Of a stretch of 64,000 nucleotides of DNA, positions 50,011 to 61,830 are shown piece by piece. Both the position numbers and the translations under genes were made by a program. Position 1 is the first letter of the stretch; every line of letters begins with the position of its first letter. A model generated the notes under the pieces. It was not told the DNA's origin. It did not search any database and saw only the letters and a program-made list of their open reading frames with translations. This DNA is from Nemopilema nomurai (lineage: Eukaryota; Cnidaria; Scyphozoa; Rhizostomeae; Rhizostomatidae): NCBI GenBank assembly GCA_003864495.1, contig ML133420.1:3249852-3313851 (forward strand), in the 5' to 3' direction.

Positions 50011-52600
50011 TTGCGTAGATTAGCGTACGTAGTTTAGCGTACGTAGTTTAGCGTACGTAGTTTAGCGTACGTCGTTTAGCGTACGTCGTTTAGCGTACGT
50101 CGTTTAGCGTACGTAGTTTAGCGTACGTAGTTTAGCGTACTTCGTTTAGCGTACGTATTTTAGCGTACTTCGTTTAGCGTACGTAGATTAGCGTACTTCG
50201 TTTAGCGTACGTAGTTTAGCGTACGTAGTTTAGCGTACGTAGTTTAGCGTACGTAGTTTAGCGTACGTAGTTTAGCGTAGGTAGTTTAGCGTACGTAGTT
50301 TAGCGTACGTAGTTTAGCGTACGTCGTTTAGCGTACGTAGTTTAGCGTACGTAGTTTAGCGTACTTCGTTTAGCGTACTTCGTTTAGCGTACGTAGTTTA
50401 GCGTACGTAGTTTAGCGTACGTAGTTTAGCGTACTTCGTTTAGCGTACGTAGTTTAGCGTAGGTAGTTTAGCGTACGTAGTTTAGCGTACGTAGTTTAGC
50501 GTACGTAGTTTAGCGTACGTACTTTAGCGTACATAGTTTAGCGTACGTACTTTAGCGTACGTAGTTTAGCGTACGTAGTTTAGCGTACATAGTTTAGCGT
50601 ACGTACTTTAGCGTACATAGTTTAGCGTACGTAGTTTAGCGTACGTACTTTAGCGTACATAGTTTAGCGTACGTACTTTAGCGTACATAGTTTAGCGTAC
50701 GTAGATTAGCGTACGTAGTTTAGCGTACGTAGTTTAGCGTACGTAGTTTAGCGTACGTAGTTTAGCGTACGTAGTTTAGCGTACTTAGTTTAGCGTACTT
50801 CGTTTAGCGTACGTAGTTTAGCGTACTTCGTTTAGCGTACGTCGTTTAGCGTACGTAGTTTAGCGTACGTAGTTTAGCGTACTTCGTTTAGCGTACGTAG
50901 TTTAGGGTACTTCGTTTAGCGTACGTAGATTAGCGTACTTCGTTTAGCGTACGTAGTTTAGCGTACATAGTTTAGCGTACGTAGATTAGCGTACGTAGTT
51001 TAGCGTACGTAGTTTAGCGTACTTCGTTTAGCGTACGTAGTTTAGCGTACGTAGTTTAGCGTACGTAGTTTAGCGTACGTAGTTTAGCGTACGTAGTTTA
51101 GCGTACTTCGTTTAGCGTACGTCGTTTAGCGTACGTAGTTTAGCGTACGTAGTTTAGCGTACTTCGTTTAGCGTACGTAGTTTAGCGTACTTCGTTTAGC
51201 GTACGTAGATTAGCGTACTTCGTTTAGCGTACGTAGTTTAGCGTACGTAGTTTAGCGTACGTAGTTTAGCGTACGTAGTTTAGCGTACTTCGTTTAGCGT
51301 ACGTAGATTAGCGTACGTTGATTAGCGTACTTCGTTTAGCGTACTTCGTTTAGCGTACGTAGTTTAGCGTACGTAGTTTAGCGTACGTAGTTTAGCGTAC
51401 GTAGTTTAGCGTACGTAGTTTAGCGTACGTAGTTTAGCGTACGTAGTTTAGCGTACGTAGTTTAGCGTACGTAGTTTAGCGTACGTAGTTTAGCGTACGT
51501 AGTTTAGCGTACGTAGTTTAGCGTACGTCGTTTAGCGTACGTAGTTTAGCGTACGTAGTTTAGCGTACGTAGTTTAGCGTACGTAGTTTAGCGTACGTAG
51601 TTTAGCGTACGTAGTTTAGCGTACGTAGTTTAGCGTACGTAGTTTAGCGTACGTAGTTTAGCGTACGTAGTTTAGCGTACGTAGATTAGCGTACTTCGTT
51701 TAGCGTACGTAGTTTAGCGTACGTAGTTTAGCGTACGTAGTTTAGCGTACGTAGATTAGCGTACGTAGTTTAGCGTACGTAGTTTAGCGTACTTCGTTTA
51801 GCGTACGTCGTTTAGCGTACGTAGTTTAGCGTACGTAGTTTAGCGTACGTAGTTTAGCGTACGTAGTTTAGCGTACTTCGTTTAGCGTACGTAGATTAGC
51901 GTACTTCGTTTAGCGTACTTCGTTTAGCGTACGTAGATTAGCGTACGTTGATTAGCGTACTTCGTTTAGCGTACTTCGTTTAGCGTACGTAGTTTAGCGT
52001 ACGTAGTTTAGCGTACGTAGTTTAGCGTACGTAGTTTAGCGTACGTAGTTTAGCGTACGTAGTTTAGCGTACGTACTTTAGCGTACATAGTTTAGCGTAC
52101 GTACTTTAGCGTACGTAGTTTAGCGTACATAGTTTAGCGTACGTACTTTAGCGTACATAGTTTAGCGTACGTAGTTTAGCGTACGTAGTTTAGCGTACGT
52201 AGTTTAGCGTACGTAGTTTAGCGTACGTAGTTTAGCGTACGTAGTTTAGCGTACGTAGTTTAGCGTACGTAGTTTAGCGTACATAGTTTAGCGTACGTAC
52301 TTTAGCGTACGTAGTTTAGCGTACGTAGTTTAGCGTACGTACTTTAGCGTACATAGTTTAGCGTACGTACTTTAGCGTACATAGTTTAGCGTACGTAGAT
52401 TAGCGTACGTAGTTTAGCGTACGTAGTTTAGCGTACGTAGTTTAGCGTACGTAGTTTAGCGTACGTAGTTTAGCGTACTTCGTTTAGCGTACGTAGTTTA
52501 GCGTACTTCGTTTAGCGTACGTAGTTTAGCGTACGTAGTTTAGCGTACGTAGATTAGCGTACGTAGTTTAGCGTACGTAGTTTAGCGTACGTAGTTTAGC
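50011..52600. repeat. Satellite of 185 tandem 14-bp units
   Basis: The unit is GTACGTAGTTTAGC. Positions checked along the array (50025, 51299, 52069, 52587) all share one register, and 2,590 bases equal exactly 185 units, so no net indel has occurred. Common variants change one or two bases: GTACTTCG, GTACGTCG, GTACATAG and GTACGTAC in the first half, ATTAGC in the second. Each consensus unit holds two CpG and the palindrome TACGTA. The first unit starts TTGCGTAG and the right flank starts TTGCGTGT. Confidence 0.97.
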
Positions 52601-53401
52601 TTGCGTGTGCACCATTTCCTTGAAACTCACATGCCGTGGCAAACTGGTTTGTAGTCTTTATAGATTTATGATTATAATTACAGAGGCAAACAAGGCATGT
52701 TTCTTCGGAACATTTCTCTTGAATTCTCTTCTCATCGGGCAGATTTCCGATACTTAATAGTTAATGTAACAAGAAACGTATAACAGACTTGAGACAAATC
52801 TTTAAACGGCATTTCCTCTACAAGAGAATCTGGTTAATTGATTTGATAAAAAGGTTTAGAATTTCAAATAATTGTCAACATAAAATACAAAAAAGCAATG
52901 GTAGATAGTAGAATTGGCTCTTTGAAAACCTTTGATACCTCCTGGGGCTCAGAGTGCTATTTTAGCCTGGCGGCAAAGCAGTTTCGAAATGAAAAGTCCA
53001 CCGTTACACAAGACATACAATGCAAGAGGGCAGAAAATTTGCTTTTTGTTGTATTTTATTGGATATAAACCACCAATATTTGCTGAATAGTTTATTTGAT
53101 AACATTAAATGCATTTTAGATTACGAATAATATTAAACTTTCTTTTCCGTACATTCTTTTGGTCATCACCATGGTCTACTTTTGCTTGCTGTCCGGACCG
53201 ACTCCCTTAAACCTCTGTCTGGACCGACTCCCTTAAACCGCTGTCCGGGAGTACACATTTTGTAGTGAACTCTCGACAAACAGACTTGCAAAACAGCAGC
53301 AGAGAATTGTTAATAATATACGCATTCATTCTTTGGACTCATTGTTTTCATCTAGCTGTTTTCTCTTCCCTTGTAGCTCTGTTCTATTCAATGACTCTCT
53401 C
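52601..53401. other. Spacer between the satellite and the inverted-repeat region
   Basis: AT-rich; one short direct duplication near 53195-53245 (GACCGACTCCCTTAAACC twice). No gene seen. Confidence 0.5.
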
Positions 53402-53430
53402 TTAAAGTGCATATGACACGAAAATTTTTA
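53402..53430 (+). repeat. Left copy of an inverted repeat (mate at 58531-58560)
   Basis: AAAGTGCATATGACACGAAA with flanks matches the reverse complement of 58531-58560 almost base for base. Beyond it the two sides keep patches in the same order (CGATTTTT, TGTCATAAG, GTGACGTAAAGT-GTTGTGT), so the homologous arms extend to about 53580 and 58340. Confidence 0.8.
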
Positions 53431-53676
53431 TTTCACCATCTGACTAAATCGAGTACACTGATTACGAAAATAACCTTAAAATTTTCGAAAGACAGCTGTT
53501 TCAATGTCGATTTTTGGCTACAAAATCTGTCATAAGGAATTGGGTCGAGTTTGACAGGAAGTGACGTAAAGTAGTTGTGTTAGTGAAAAGTTTAGATTGC
53601 TTTCTAACAAGAAACTCTACGGCGGAGTTTTACTTGCGACCATGTAATCATGTCGGACAACGAATGTTAGAGCTTG

Positions 53677-54340
53677 ATGGCTTCAGTTTTCGAAGAAAGT
53701 CAAGAAGAAGAGCTTATAGGTGCTACTGGTGGGCATTTTTGCCATACCAGAACGAACAACTCGTTTCGTCTGGGGAAAATTCGAACGCGGAGCCAGGCGA
53801 AGCTGGCACGGCGATCGAAAGAGACCAGCCAGAAGATGAGAATACGACCTTCCCAACTGCCTGATCAACGGCGAGGAATTATTCCTCTGAATGAATGGTG
53901 AGTAGGATAAACCGTCATTGAGTTTCAAAGTTAGAAATTCCGTATTCGCTTTGCATCGTGGCTGTTTTCAGGTACCATAACCTGATAAAAGTTTTCCAAA
54001 AGAGGCCTAGCCTAGGCTGATGAGTTTTGTGGGCAAATGTAAATTATGACTTGCCAAAACGAAAACGGCCAGGGGTTGGTTTGCATTTTGATTGTTATTA
54101 ATTCTTAGGTGTGTGTGTGGTAAGTGTCAAACTGGGCTTCTTGTTGGTGCAAGGGAGTACCGATGCTGCCAAGGAAGTCCATGGGAAGCTTGTACTGCGG
54201 CATATCGGAAGCTTGTTTTTGAGAGCATCACGGACCGGGTGTACATTGAATCCAAAAATCACGCTCTTTTTGGTCAGGCTCATCAAGTTGAACGAAATCG
54301 CTTATCTGGCCTTCTGTGTCTACTTTTGCAGTTTAAGTAG
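53677..54340 (+). CDS. Small protein with a P2X7-type C-terminal (P2XR_C) domain
   Basis: Two exons, 53677-53897 and 54109-54340, joined TG/G in phase 2 (donor GTGAGT, acceptor TTCTTAG), give 150 residues. The N-terminal half is polar and basic. The second exon starts W-CVCGKCQTG…REYRCCQ and continues with an A-C-x-x-x-Y-R-K-L-V-F stretch, the Cys pattern of the P2X7 receptor intracellular C-terminal domain. No channel part precedes it. Free-standing copies of this domain are frequent in cnidarian and fish genomes. The protein ends (LLLQFK) before the usual aromatic/Arg-rich finish of the domain, so it may be truncated. A seven-codon frame (ATG 53650) lies just upstream in the same frame. Confidence 0.65.
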
Positions 54341-54469
54341 ATGCCACATCGGATAAACTTGTCGCCTCAGTAGTCGATGGTCTCTCATCAATGTTTGTTC
54401 CTTTTATGAGCTGTGGAGGATATTTCGTACTGGTTTTTAACAAATACTTGTGAATCACGTTTAACTAAT

Positions 54470-54475
54470 AATAAA
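54470..54475 (+). terminator. Candidate poly-A signal AATAAA for the P2XR_C gene
   Basis: 130 bases after the stop codon at 54340, plus strand. Confidence 0.55.
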
Positions 54476-54942
54476 CTTTGAAATGTGAAAGCTATAAAAT
54501 GAAATAATAAAGAGAAATAGTTAAATATGTACACATTTTTTTTTTTTAATCAATTTTCTCGCTTGAATTTTGCATCTGTACCCCATAGAAAGTTTTACTC
54601 AAATATTTTAAACATTACAGGAGATATTGAATTAGTTTTGATTATGTATTGCAATTATTTTAGAAAGTTATCAAACTAACTGAAAAAATGCTGACATTGA
54701 CATTGGTGAGGCAAGGAGTACCTAGTGTAGTAGATTGTCCAGTTACCAGGAACTTGTAGTATCTGTCAAGGCAATCAGAAGCGGGAGCCTGGAGCCTCCA
54801 ATACTATATATGCCTTAAAATAGTGTACTGGCGGGGAAGCAATACAATAGGCAGACCCCCCCCCCCCCAAATAAATTTCGTTCTGACGACACTGCCTGGT
54901 TTGTTATGAAATCTCCGACTGCTCTTTATGTGAATGTTCAAT

Positions 54943-55229
54943 CGTCGATTCTAAAAGACTGAACACTCCAAGAACAGGCTGAACACCCCAAGAACACCCA
55001 AAGAACACCCTAAGAACAATCGATTAAGCGGCTCAACACCCTTTAAAACATATCGAAATCGGCATATCATTCGAAAAATAATTTGGTCAATCAATAAAAA
55101 TTAATTTTGGGGTGGGAAGGGGTCTAATGCTGTTGGTGTTGTTACAACCAACTGATGTTTTGCGCGTCAAAATTGTGAACGGGGGTTTGTACACGGGAAC
55201 AATTTCGAGTTTGATCCCGTTGTTTTGAA
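54943..55229 (+). repeat. Left arm of a foldback element
   Basis: About 290 bases matching the reverse complement of 57497-57813 at roughly 90 per cent by eye, from CGTCG-TTCTAAAAGACTGAAC at the outer end to CCCGTTGTTTTGAA at the inner end. The outer 80 bases hold about five copies of an 11-base GAACACCCCAA repeat. Confidence 0.85.
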
Positions 55230-57496
55230 AATCTTTCACATCCTGTGACAATGTAAAAATACGACATGTCACTTGACTACCTATTGTCTTCCAAACAATT
55301 GTTCTTCTCATCCGTTAATTTGTCCAAATGTCAGGGGCGGATCCAGAAAATTTTCTGACCGGTGCTTAACTTTGAATGTGCCACACCCGAAAAAATTACC
55401 ACACCCTATATTAAATTCGGTTCCGATGATCTATATACAAGAGTTGCTATGATATGTTTTGAAATTTATATCCTTTATGTTTGGTATAGGCTATTTCAGC
55501 CTGAAGAATAATAAATGAACATTTAGACTCAAAAACCTGATTTGATAAGAATTTTGGGAATATATGAAACTTGAGCATTTTTATTGAAAGAAACTTTTCT
55601 AGCAAATTCAATTCGTGAGTCACGTTAGCGTTGTTCCCACCTTGCTCTATCACTTAATAGGTGAATATCCTAAATTAGAAGAATCACTGAAAGGATGGCT
55701 GTCAATAAAGATTAGCGTGGAAATGCCATCACTTTCAGAAAGCAATTATCACCATCATGACGTTTTGTCGTGAAATCATCAAGAACAAAGTTGCAAAATG
55801 CATGGCCTAGTCACTCAAGTCCGCTGATTAACCCTTCACGCTATGTAGCGCCTCTTATAGAATTTCAACATGTAACTTTTTATTGTTAAGAAAAAGCTTT
55901 CTTATGAAAAAGTGCGGATACACCGATTTCTGAATGTATAAAAGATGTTGCTTTTTTGAGCTGCCAGGACCAAAATCCGAGGGCGACCTCAACCCCAAAA
56001 TAACATTGTTCCGTAAATAAAAACACATAAAAGTTGATCTGAAATTATAGGCCATAAGGAAACAAAACTATAAGCCATGGCCTCTCTTGCTCTCCCAACC
56101 ATCGGTAAGCTGCTAGTCAGCAAATGAATCAATGAAATTTTGCACCTCGAAAGTATGCTCGCCTCCCCTTCTCTAACACATCGATTGCACCAATTTGATT
56201 CTATTTACAGCGTCGAACTGTTTATTTTAAAAGCATCTTGTAAGCACGACAGAAGATTCTTGCACTCATCCATCTCGTCCCACGAATGAGGTACGCCCGT
56301 GACGGAAGACAAGCGAATGAATCCTAATCGTTTATTGGCTATTTCGACCTGACCGGTGCTCTGATGACGTCGAGCACCGGTGTGATGATTGGCTAATATT
56401 CGATCTGAGCACCGGTGAGAAAGTAGATGATTTGCTAGCTCCATTCTTGAGGACTCTATTCTACTGACCCACCGGTGCTCGGTATACAATCGAATAACAG
56501 AATTTCATTGGAGGGTGAAATTTGCAATTCGTATTGTTACTGGTAATCATTCAAATTCTGTCAGAATCTTGTTCCGATAAATACTCTACTTTGATATGAA
56601 ACTATAGCGCAGCAAAACAAAGCAGTTCAGATAGAAATTTGGTATTTTCGTGTAAAAGAGGGAAGAAATATCGAATTTCTCATTGGTAGAAGGTGTTTGT
56701 TTTATTTTGTGACAATCTATTTAGCTTGATTTTAAGCACAAATTAACTTTGGTCAGAAACACAACTCTGAAAATCTGACCGGTGCTCAAGCACCCTTTGC
56801 ATAACTTTTATTACATCGTTTCAGCTCTACCTACGTCTTACCCTCGTTTTCATTCCTTTTCGGTATCTACTTTTAGTGCATGACTCGGTTGTTTTTCTTA
56901 CATTGTATCGTCGCTAAAGCTTATATCATGTTAGTCACTTTTCCTGTTTTTCTAAAATATTATTGGTTAAGTTCTTCACGTGTTTCCGCGTAGCTTTTTA
57001 TATAAACAGTAGTTTGTAATTAAAATTTAACTTATGTTCCATGTCTCACTGGAGTCATGTTTATTGTTGATCGAATGAAAATGTTAATGTGAAACTTGTA
57101 GTTTTCTATACCGCTCGAGCCTGACTGCCCTTCACACAAATGAAACAGAAAATGCACGGTGTAGGACTTGTTAGAGGGTAGCAGCAGGACCGCAGTTTGC
57201 GACTTAAAAGAGGGCATAAGAGGAGCACATTTTTGGGGCCATGATAATCTTACTAGAACTACCGTAAATCCTCGAATTGGCCCCCACCCTGGAACTACAA
57301 ATTATTAATAGGCTCCCACTGCTGCCGTAAATGCTCGAATCGGACCCCTCAGTTTGTTGGTTTTTGCTATCTAGGGTTGCCTTTGGCGCTTTTTCTTAAG
57401 TACCGCAAAATTTCGTACTTTTGATAATAATTGATTAAATGCTCATATAGCTCATATAAGTCTTTTAACAATATCTTCTTAATGTCTTCAATGACT
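55230..57496. other. Interior of the foldback element, with clustered CACCGGTG sites
   Basis: No coding frame supported. A nested repeat may start at 55333 (AGGGGCGGATCCAG). (G)ACCGGTGCT or its complement occurs at 55357, 56351, 56372, 56407, 56470 and 56777. Two copies of CCGTAAAT-CTCGAAT, a widespread repeat-end motif, lie near 57262 and 57325. Confidence 0.55.
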
Positions 57497-57813
57497 TCAA
57501 AACAACGGGAATTTGCTTGAATGCACAAAAGGAGTCAAACTCGAAATTGCTCCCTTGTACAAACCCCCGTTTACACTTTTAACGCGCAAAACATCAGTTG
57601 GTTGTAACAACACCAACAGCATTAGACTTATCAGGCCCCTTCCCGCCCCAAAATCAATTTTTATTGATTGACAAAAATATTTTTCGAATGATATGCCGAT
57701 TTTGATAAGTTTTAAAGGGTGTTCAGCCGCTTAATCGATTGTTCTTAGGGTGTTTTGGGTGTTCTTGGGGTGTTCAGCCTGTTCTTGGAGTGTTCAGTCT
57801 TTTAGAAACGACG
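57497..57813 (-). repeat. Right arm of the foldback element
   Basis: Inverted partner of 54943-55229. It carries a few extra insertions, one near 57625 and one near 57520, and the same 11-base GAACACCCCAA series at its outer end. Confidence 0.85.
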
Positions 57814-58530
57814 AATGTTCAATTTGGATTTTCCAAATATTGTCCAAAATTTTTCTTGGATACACATAAATAGTTTGTAAAAAAACTCTCTACGAAGGGA
57901 GTTCACAACGACACTGGTACAGGAATGAAGCACTGCGCATTCACATATAAAGTATTATGTGGGTGTCCCCGGGGTTTATGTGGCATCATCGACAACGTAC
58001 TTCAGGTGTTAAAGCAATAGGAATTTGATAGGCAGTTATCCAAAACAATATCAAACATATTACTCACCATGAGCTGTTGACGCTTGCCAAACTCTTCGTC
58101 TTGTTTTGGTTTGCGGACTGAAGGTACACAGCATCTCGTCGAAGAAATGTTTTGGTGTTTTTGGTGTCAAAAACAGGTATCGAGGAGAACGTCAAAACTT
58201 GTGCAAAGTTAAACAATGCATCGAGTTTCTGTTGGTGCAGCAGTTTTCAGACATTGCTTGAGTTATAATAATGCAAAAAAACCCTCTGGGGGACAACAGT
58301 TGTGCCATCACATAGTCAAACCATACAGCAGCTCAGTTCTATTCGAACGATACACAACCACTTTACGTCACAGAGGTCATGTGACCGCCTGCCCGACCGC
58401 GTTTTTCTTATGACACATTTTGGCCAAAGTGGGTGTCAGAAAACCCCGATTTTCGAGAAAAGTACGTCGAAAATGAAAAATCGAAGTTCACCATCGTTAC
58501 CAGCGATGTTTAGTTTATAGTTTAAGCGAA
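57814..58530. other. Flank of the foldback element; leader-like DNA on the minus strand
   Basis: The right part (58340-58530) is the inverted homologue of the leader of the P2XR_C gene. On the minus strand an ATG at about 58260 starts a frame of about 21 codons (MSENCCTNRNSMHC). No further exon found. Confidence 0.4.
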
Positions 58531-58560
58531 TAAAAAATTTCGTGTCATATGCACTTTAAA
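58531..58560 (-). repeat. Right copy of the inverted repeat (mate at 53402-53430)
   Basis: TTTCGTGTCATATGCACTTT reads as the complement of the left copy. Confidence 0.8.
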
Positions 58561-58740
58561 CTCCCAAACATTGACCCTTAATGGTTACACCGTAAAAACA
58601 ATTTTTAGGAAATGTTTTTGCAAGGCTAATGACGTGGTAATGGACGTGCACGTTATGGGAAATGTCGTCCACCCATAAACATTGGTGTTAGGGGAATTCA
58701 CAAATTCATACAATAAAGCTGGTTTGTAAACATTAACAAT

Positions 58741-58887
58741 TACCATAAATTCTCGAATAATAATGTCTTCTTAATTTCTACAATAATTTTATAAGCCCCA
58801 CTTGTATAAGCCCCCCTTCGAGTAAGCCACATCCAAAAATATCAAAAATAAACAAGCCTCCAGGGAGGCTATTTCGAGGATACAGTA
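58741..58887. mobile_element. Possible short MITE
   Basis: 147 bases bounded by TACCATAAATTCTCGAATA on the left and an imperfect complement (ATTTCGAGGATACAGTA) on the right, with ATAAGCCCC runs inside. Similar ends occur near 57261. No target duplication was identified. Confidence 0.45.
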
Positions 58888-59061
58888 CTGCTCTTATATA
58901 CACAATTGATGAAATATTTATTTGTTTAATTGCTATTGATTCATATTTGGGCCTCATAAAATTTTTTTATTCATGGGCATCCCACAGTCAGTCAACTGAA
59001 TTTGAATTTAATGAAAACATTTAGAAAAATTGTATTACAGTATTCAACTGACTACTTTTTC

Positions 59062-61830
59062 TTATTGGGACGCTTCTCTAGTTGTTGTTCTTTTTTTTTT
59101 CCTTTTCTGTGTCACACGTGTTACACAAGTATGATGGGCTCTTTTAGGTTTTTCCGAAAAACGTGTCTGGTGCCTTAGTACAAGTTCTTGCTTGGGTACT
59201 TTTTCATGGTCACATTTCAGAGTTGGTGGTGCTACTATGGACAGTTTTCTTTTGGTTTCAGAATATGTTGACAATTGGTTTCTCCTTTCCGGGCTCTTGT
59301 TAACAATCTCTCTACATAACCTGAAAATAGCAAAACAGCCACTGAAATTGTTTGTTGCTTATGATCAGTTTTCATTTAATAAATACCTTGATCAACAAAA
59401 TAATCAAAATCAACAAATGATGAATTACATTACATAAATTTAAAAAATATTTCACAATAAGTAAGCTTACTGTAAGTGCTTTTGGAACGAATTGCTTTTA
59501 CCACACCAGGAATCTTTTTTGTACTTCAGGTATGATACTCTCTGTCGCTTTTCTCCCAGTTTTATTTTAAGTTGCCTTTCCTCACAGTTTTCGTTAAAAT
59601 GAATTGCAGCCAAGAGCACCCTAAAGATAACAGATAAGACTATTGATTTAGGTAGTATTACTTTTGCATGACAAGAAAAGATGGAACTTGTTGATTTCAG
59701 TTTTAAAGATGACTTTGTCAATGAAGGAGAGCCTGGTGCATAAAAGGATACTGTGCTATAGAGTATATGAAACCCTACAGAAAAGGTTCAACTTGACAAA
59801 GTAGCCTACCTTGCAGTCATTGCCATGAAACGAAAATGGGTATGCTTTGGTGCAAAATGAAGCACAATGTTATGGAAGGACTCCAGGTGACTTGTTTGCT
59901 GGGCAGATGACATTTTCATCAAATCATTGACAAGCTGGTTTGATGTGAGTTTTGCTTTAAGCTCTTTGTATGCCTTGTAAGTGCTACCTGTCACCAAATT
60001 TACAACAAAAGTTATAAAAAACACTTGGTTGGTAGGCAGAATAAGCATACAGTCTCTATACTTGCTTTATACTGATTCTAACATTTGATGTAAAGTCTTA
60101 CCCTTTTCTAACCAGTCCCTTTCAATTTTCTTATGTGGACACTCTTTGTAGATTTTTCCATGTCCTTTATGAATGTTGATGATGTGGTTAAACAAGGACA
60201 GCCACTTCTCTCTCATCAGCTCTGGGTTGTCATTACTTGAGCTTGCACACCAATAGACATGATTTTTGACTGACTGAATCCAACTATTAATTATTTGGTT
60301 CTTCTTACCTTTTCCAATTTTCCCACTTGTTTACCAATTGCTGGAGAGGAAGTGACATTGCTCTATAACATATTGGTTGTTTATATGTCATGAGATAGTA
60401 TTGATCTGTTGTTTTCATGATACAGTATGGATATAAAAGTATATATTTTCTTTACGTAAAGCTCTAGTAATATCAAAAGCTATAAAATCTTGATGAAAAC
60501 ACATCATAACATGTATTATTTTCAAATATTCCAGTCAATGACAGCTCATAAAACTGTTATTTGTAAAAAAATGCTATTTTTTCATCCAATACTATTTGAA
60601 GCCATTATATTGATATTAAAACCTCACTTGTTAAGTCTGGACAGATAGTAGCTTTTTATTATCAAGATCCATTAGAGAATAGCTCCAATATTTGGCTGTG
60701 TACCCAGGGGAATCCATTTTAGTATCGCCACCAATTGTTTTTATCTCCTTCCTATACTTATCAATTATGCTTTTTCGTAAAAAATGCCACTCATCATTTA
60801 CAGATGGAATCAAATACAGTGTCTGGATTCTGTTATATGTGCACTCTGAGATGCATGGTGACCACATGTTCCTGAAGAACAACAATGTCTTTGCCGGCTG
60901 GCATCCAGAAAACAGGGTACTGGCAGATATTAAAAAATTGCCCATAGGCATATCACCAAGCATTGGTTGGCTATACCAGATCTTCTTGTGTCCTTGAATG
61001 CACATTGTTTTAATTTTGACAAGTGAGCCTACAAGTTTCTGTGATTTTTCCAGGAAAGGGCTAAGACACACTGTACATAATGTGAATAACTGTAGGAGAC
61101 AAGATTCAAAGACAAAGTATTTTCTTTCCTTGAATTGTTGATTTTTGTTACAATTGTCTGAAGATTCACTGGACACAGACTGCCCATCTGATTCAGAGGG
61201 CCCCCAAGCAGATGAAACATCACTGTCTGAAGCCTCACTCCTGTCATCCAATATGATATCTTGGGCAGCATACAATTGCATTTTCTCGATATCTGAAGAT
61301 GCCAGGTCGGTCTGGGTCTGTTTGTCACGCCATGGTGGTGGAAGATAGCAACTCACATATTTTTCTTTTGAGTTAACAGTTACTTGTGTTGCTGAAAAAT
61401 AAAAAAAGCAACAGTAAAACATTTATGCAAATAATGTTTTTCCAAGCTACAATTAGATATTTTAGATATTTTCTCCCTTACAAAGATTTAGCTGAGGCTG
61501 AATCTATTATCCAAATGAGTTTCAAAGATCTTTTTAAAATTCAAAGATCACTATATAGTTAGAAGAATATGAAGAATATAATGTCTAAATTTACTCTTGT
61601 TTGAAGTTTCTGTGTCTGCCTGCGTAGCTCTAGAGCGATAGGGAATTCGAGTTTGGGGCTTATACTATGTGACCCACTGCTGTTTGCATGAGAACGTTTG
61701 TCACGTCTTGACTGTCACTACCCAAATGGGGCTGGTGAACGTGCAAATCATTGAATTCACTTTCTGTCACAGTAGCAATGTCTTGGTACAACAACTCATC
61801 AGGCATTTTGTTAAAATTTTCCTCTTCCAT
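59062..61830 (-). pseudogene. Relic of a transposase-derived gene with preserved splice sites but missing core
   Basis: Minus-strand exons: 61830-61674 (tentative first exon, MEEENFNKMPDELL), 61391-60628, 60340-60102, 59987-59810, 59620-59471 and 59320-59062. It matches a family I know as multi-copy, THAP-associated, transposase-like proteins of fish and invertebrates. Landmarks are KQTQTD, YFVFESCLLQLFTLC, WYSQPMLGDMPMGNFLISA, GGDTKMDSPGYTAKYWSY, SWIQSVKNHVYWC, QQTSHLESFHNI and LLAAIHFNENC. The segment that should follow the second exon (with the ITDRH-type acidic motif) is not found in the 287 bases before the next exon. A TAA at 60631-60633 precedes the GTGAGG donor by one codon, and exon 3 needs one extra base after LEK. 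Later splice phases agree perfectly. Relic of a mobile or once-domesticated gene is the likeliest reading. Confidence 0.65.

Noticed and set aside
50011..52600. CRISPR array or telomere
   Set aside because: No spacers; unit is 14 bases and is not a TTAGGG-type repeat.
56205..56489. 94-codon minus-strand open frame
   Set aside because: No family signature; it spans the CACCGGTG repeat sites, so likely chance within repeat DNA.
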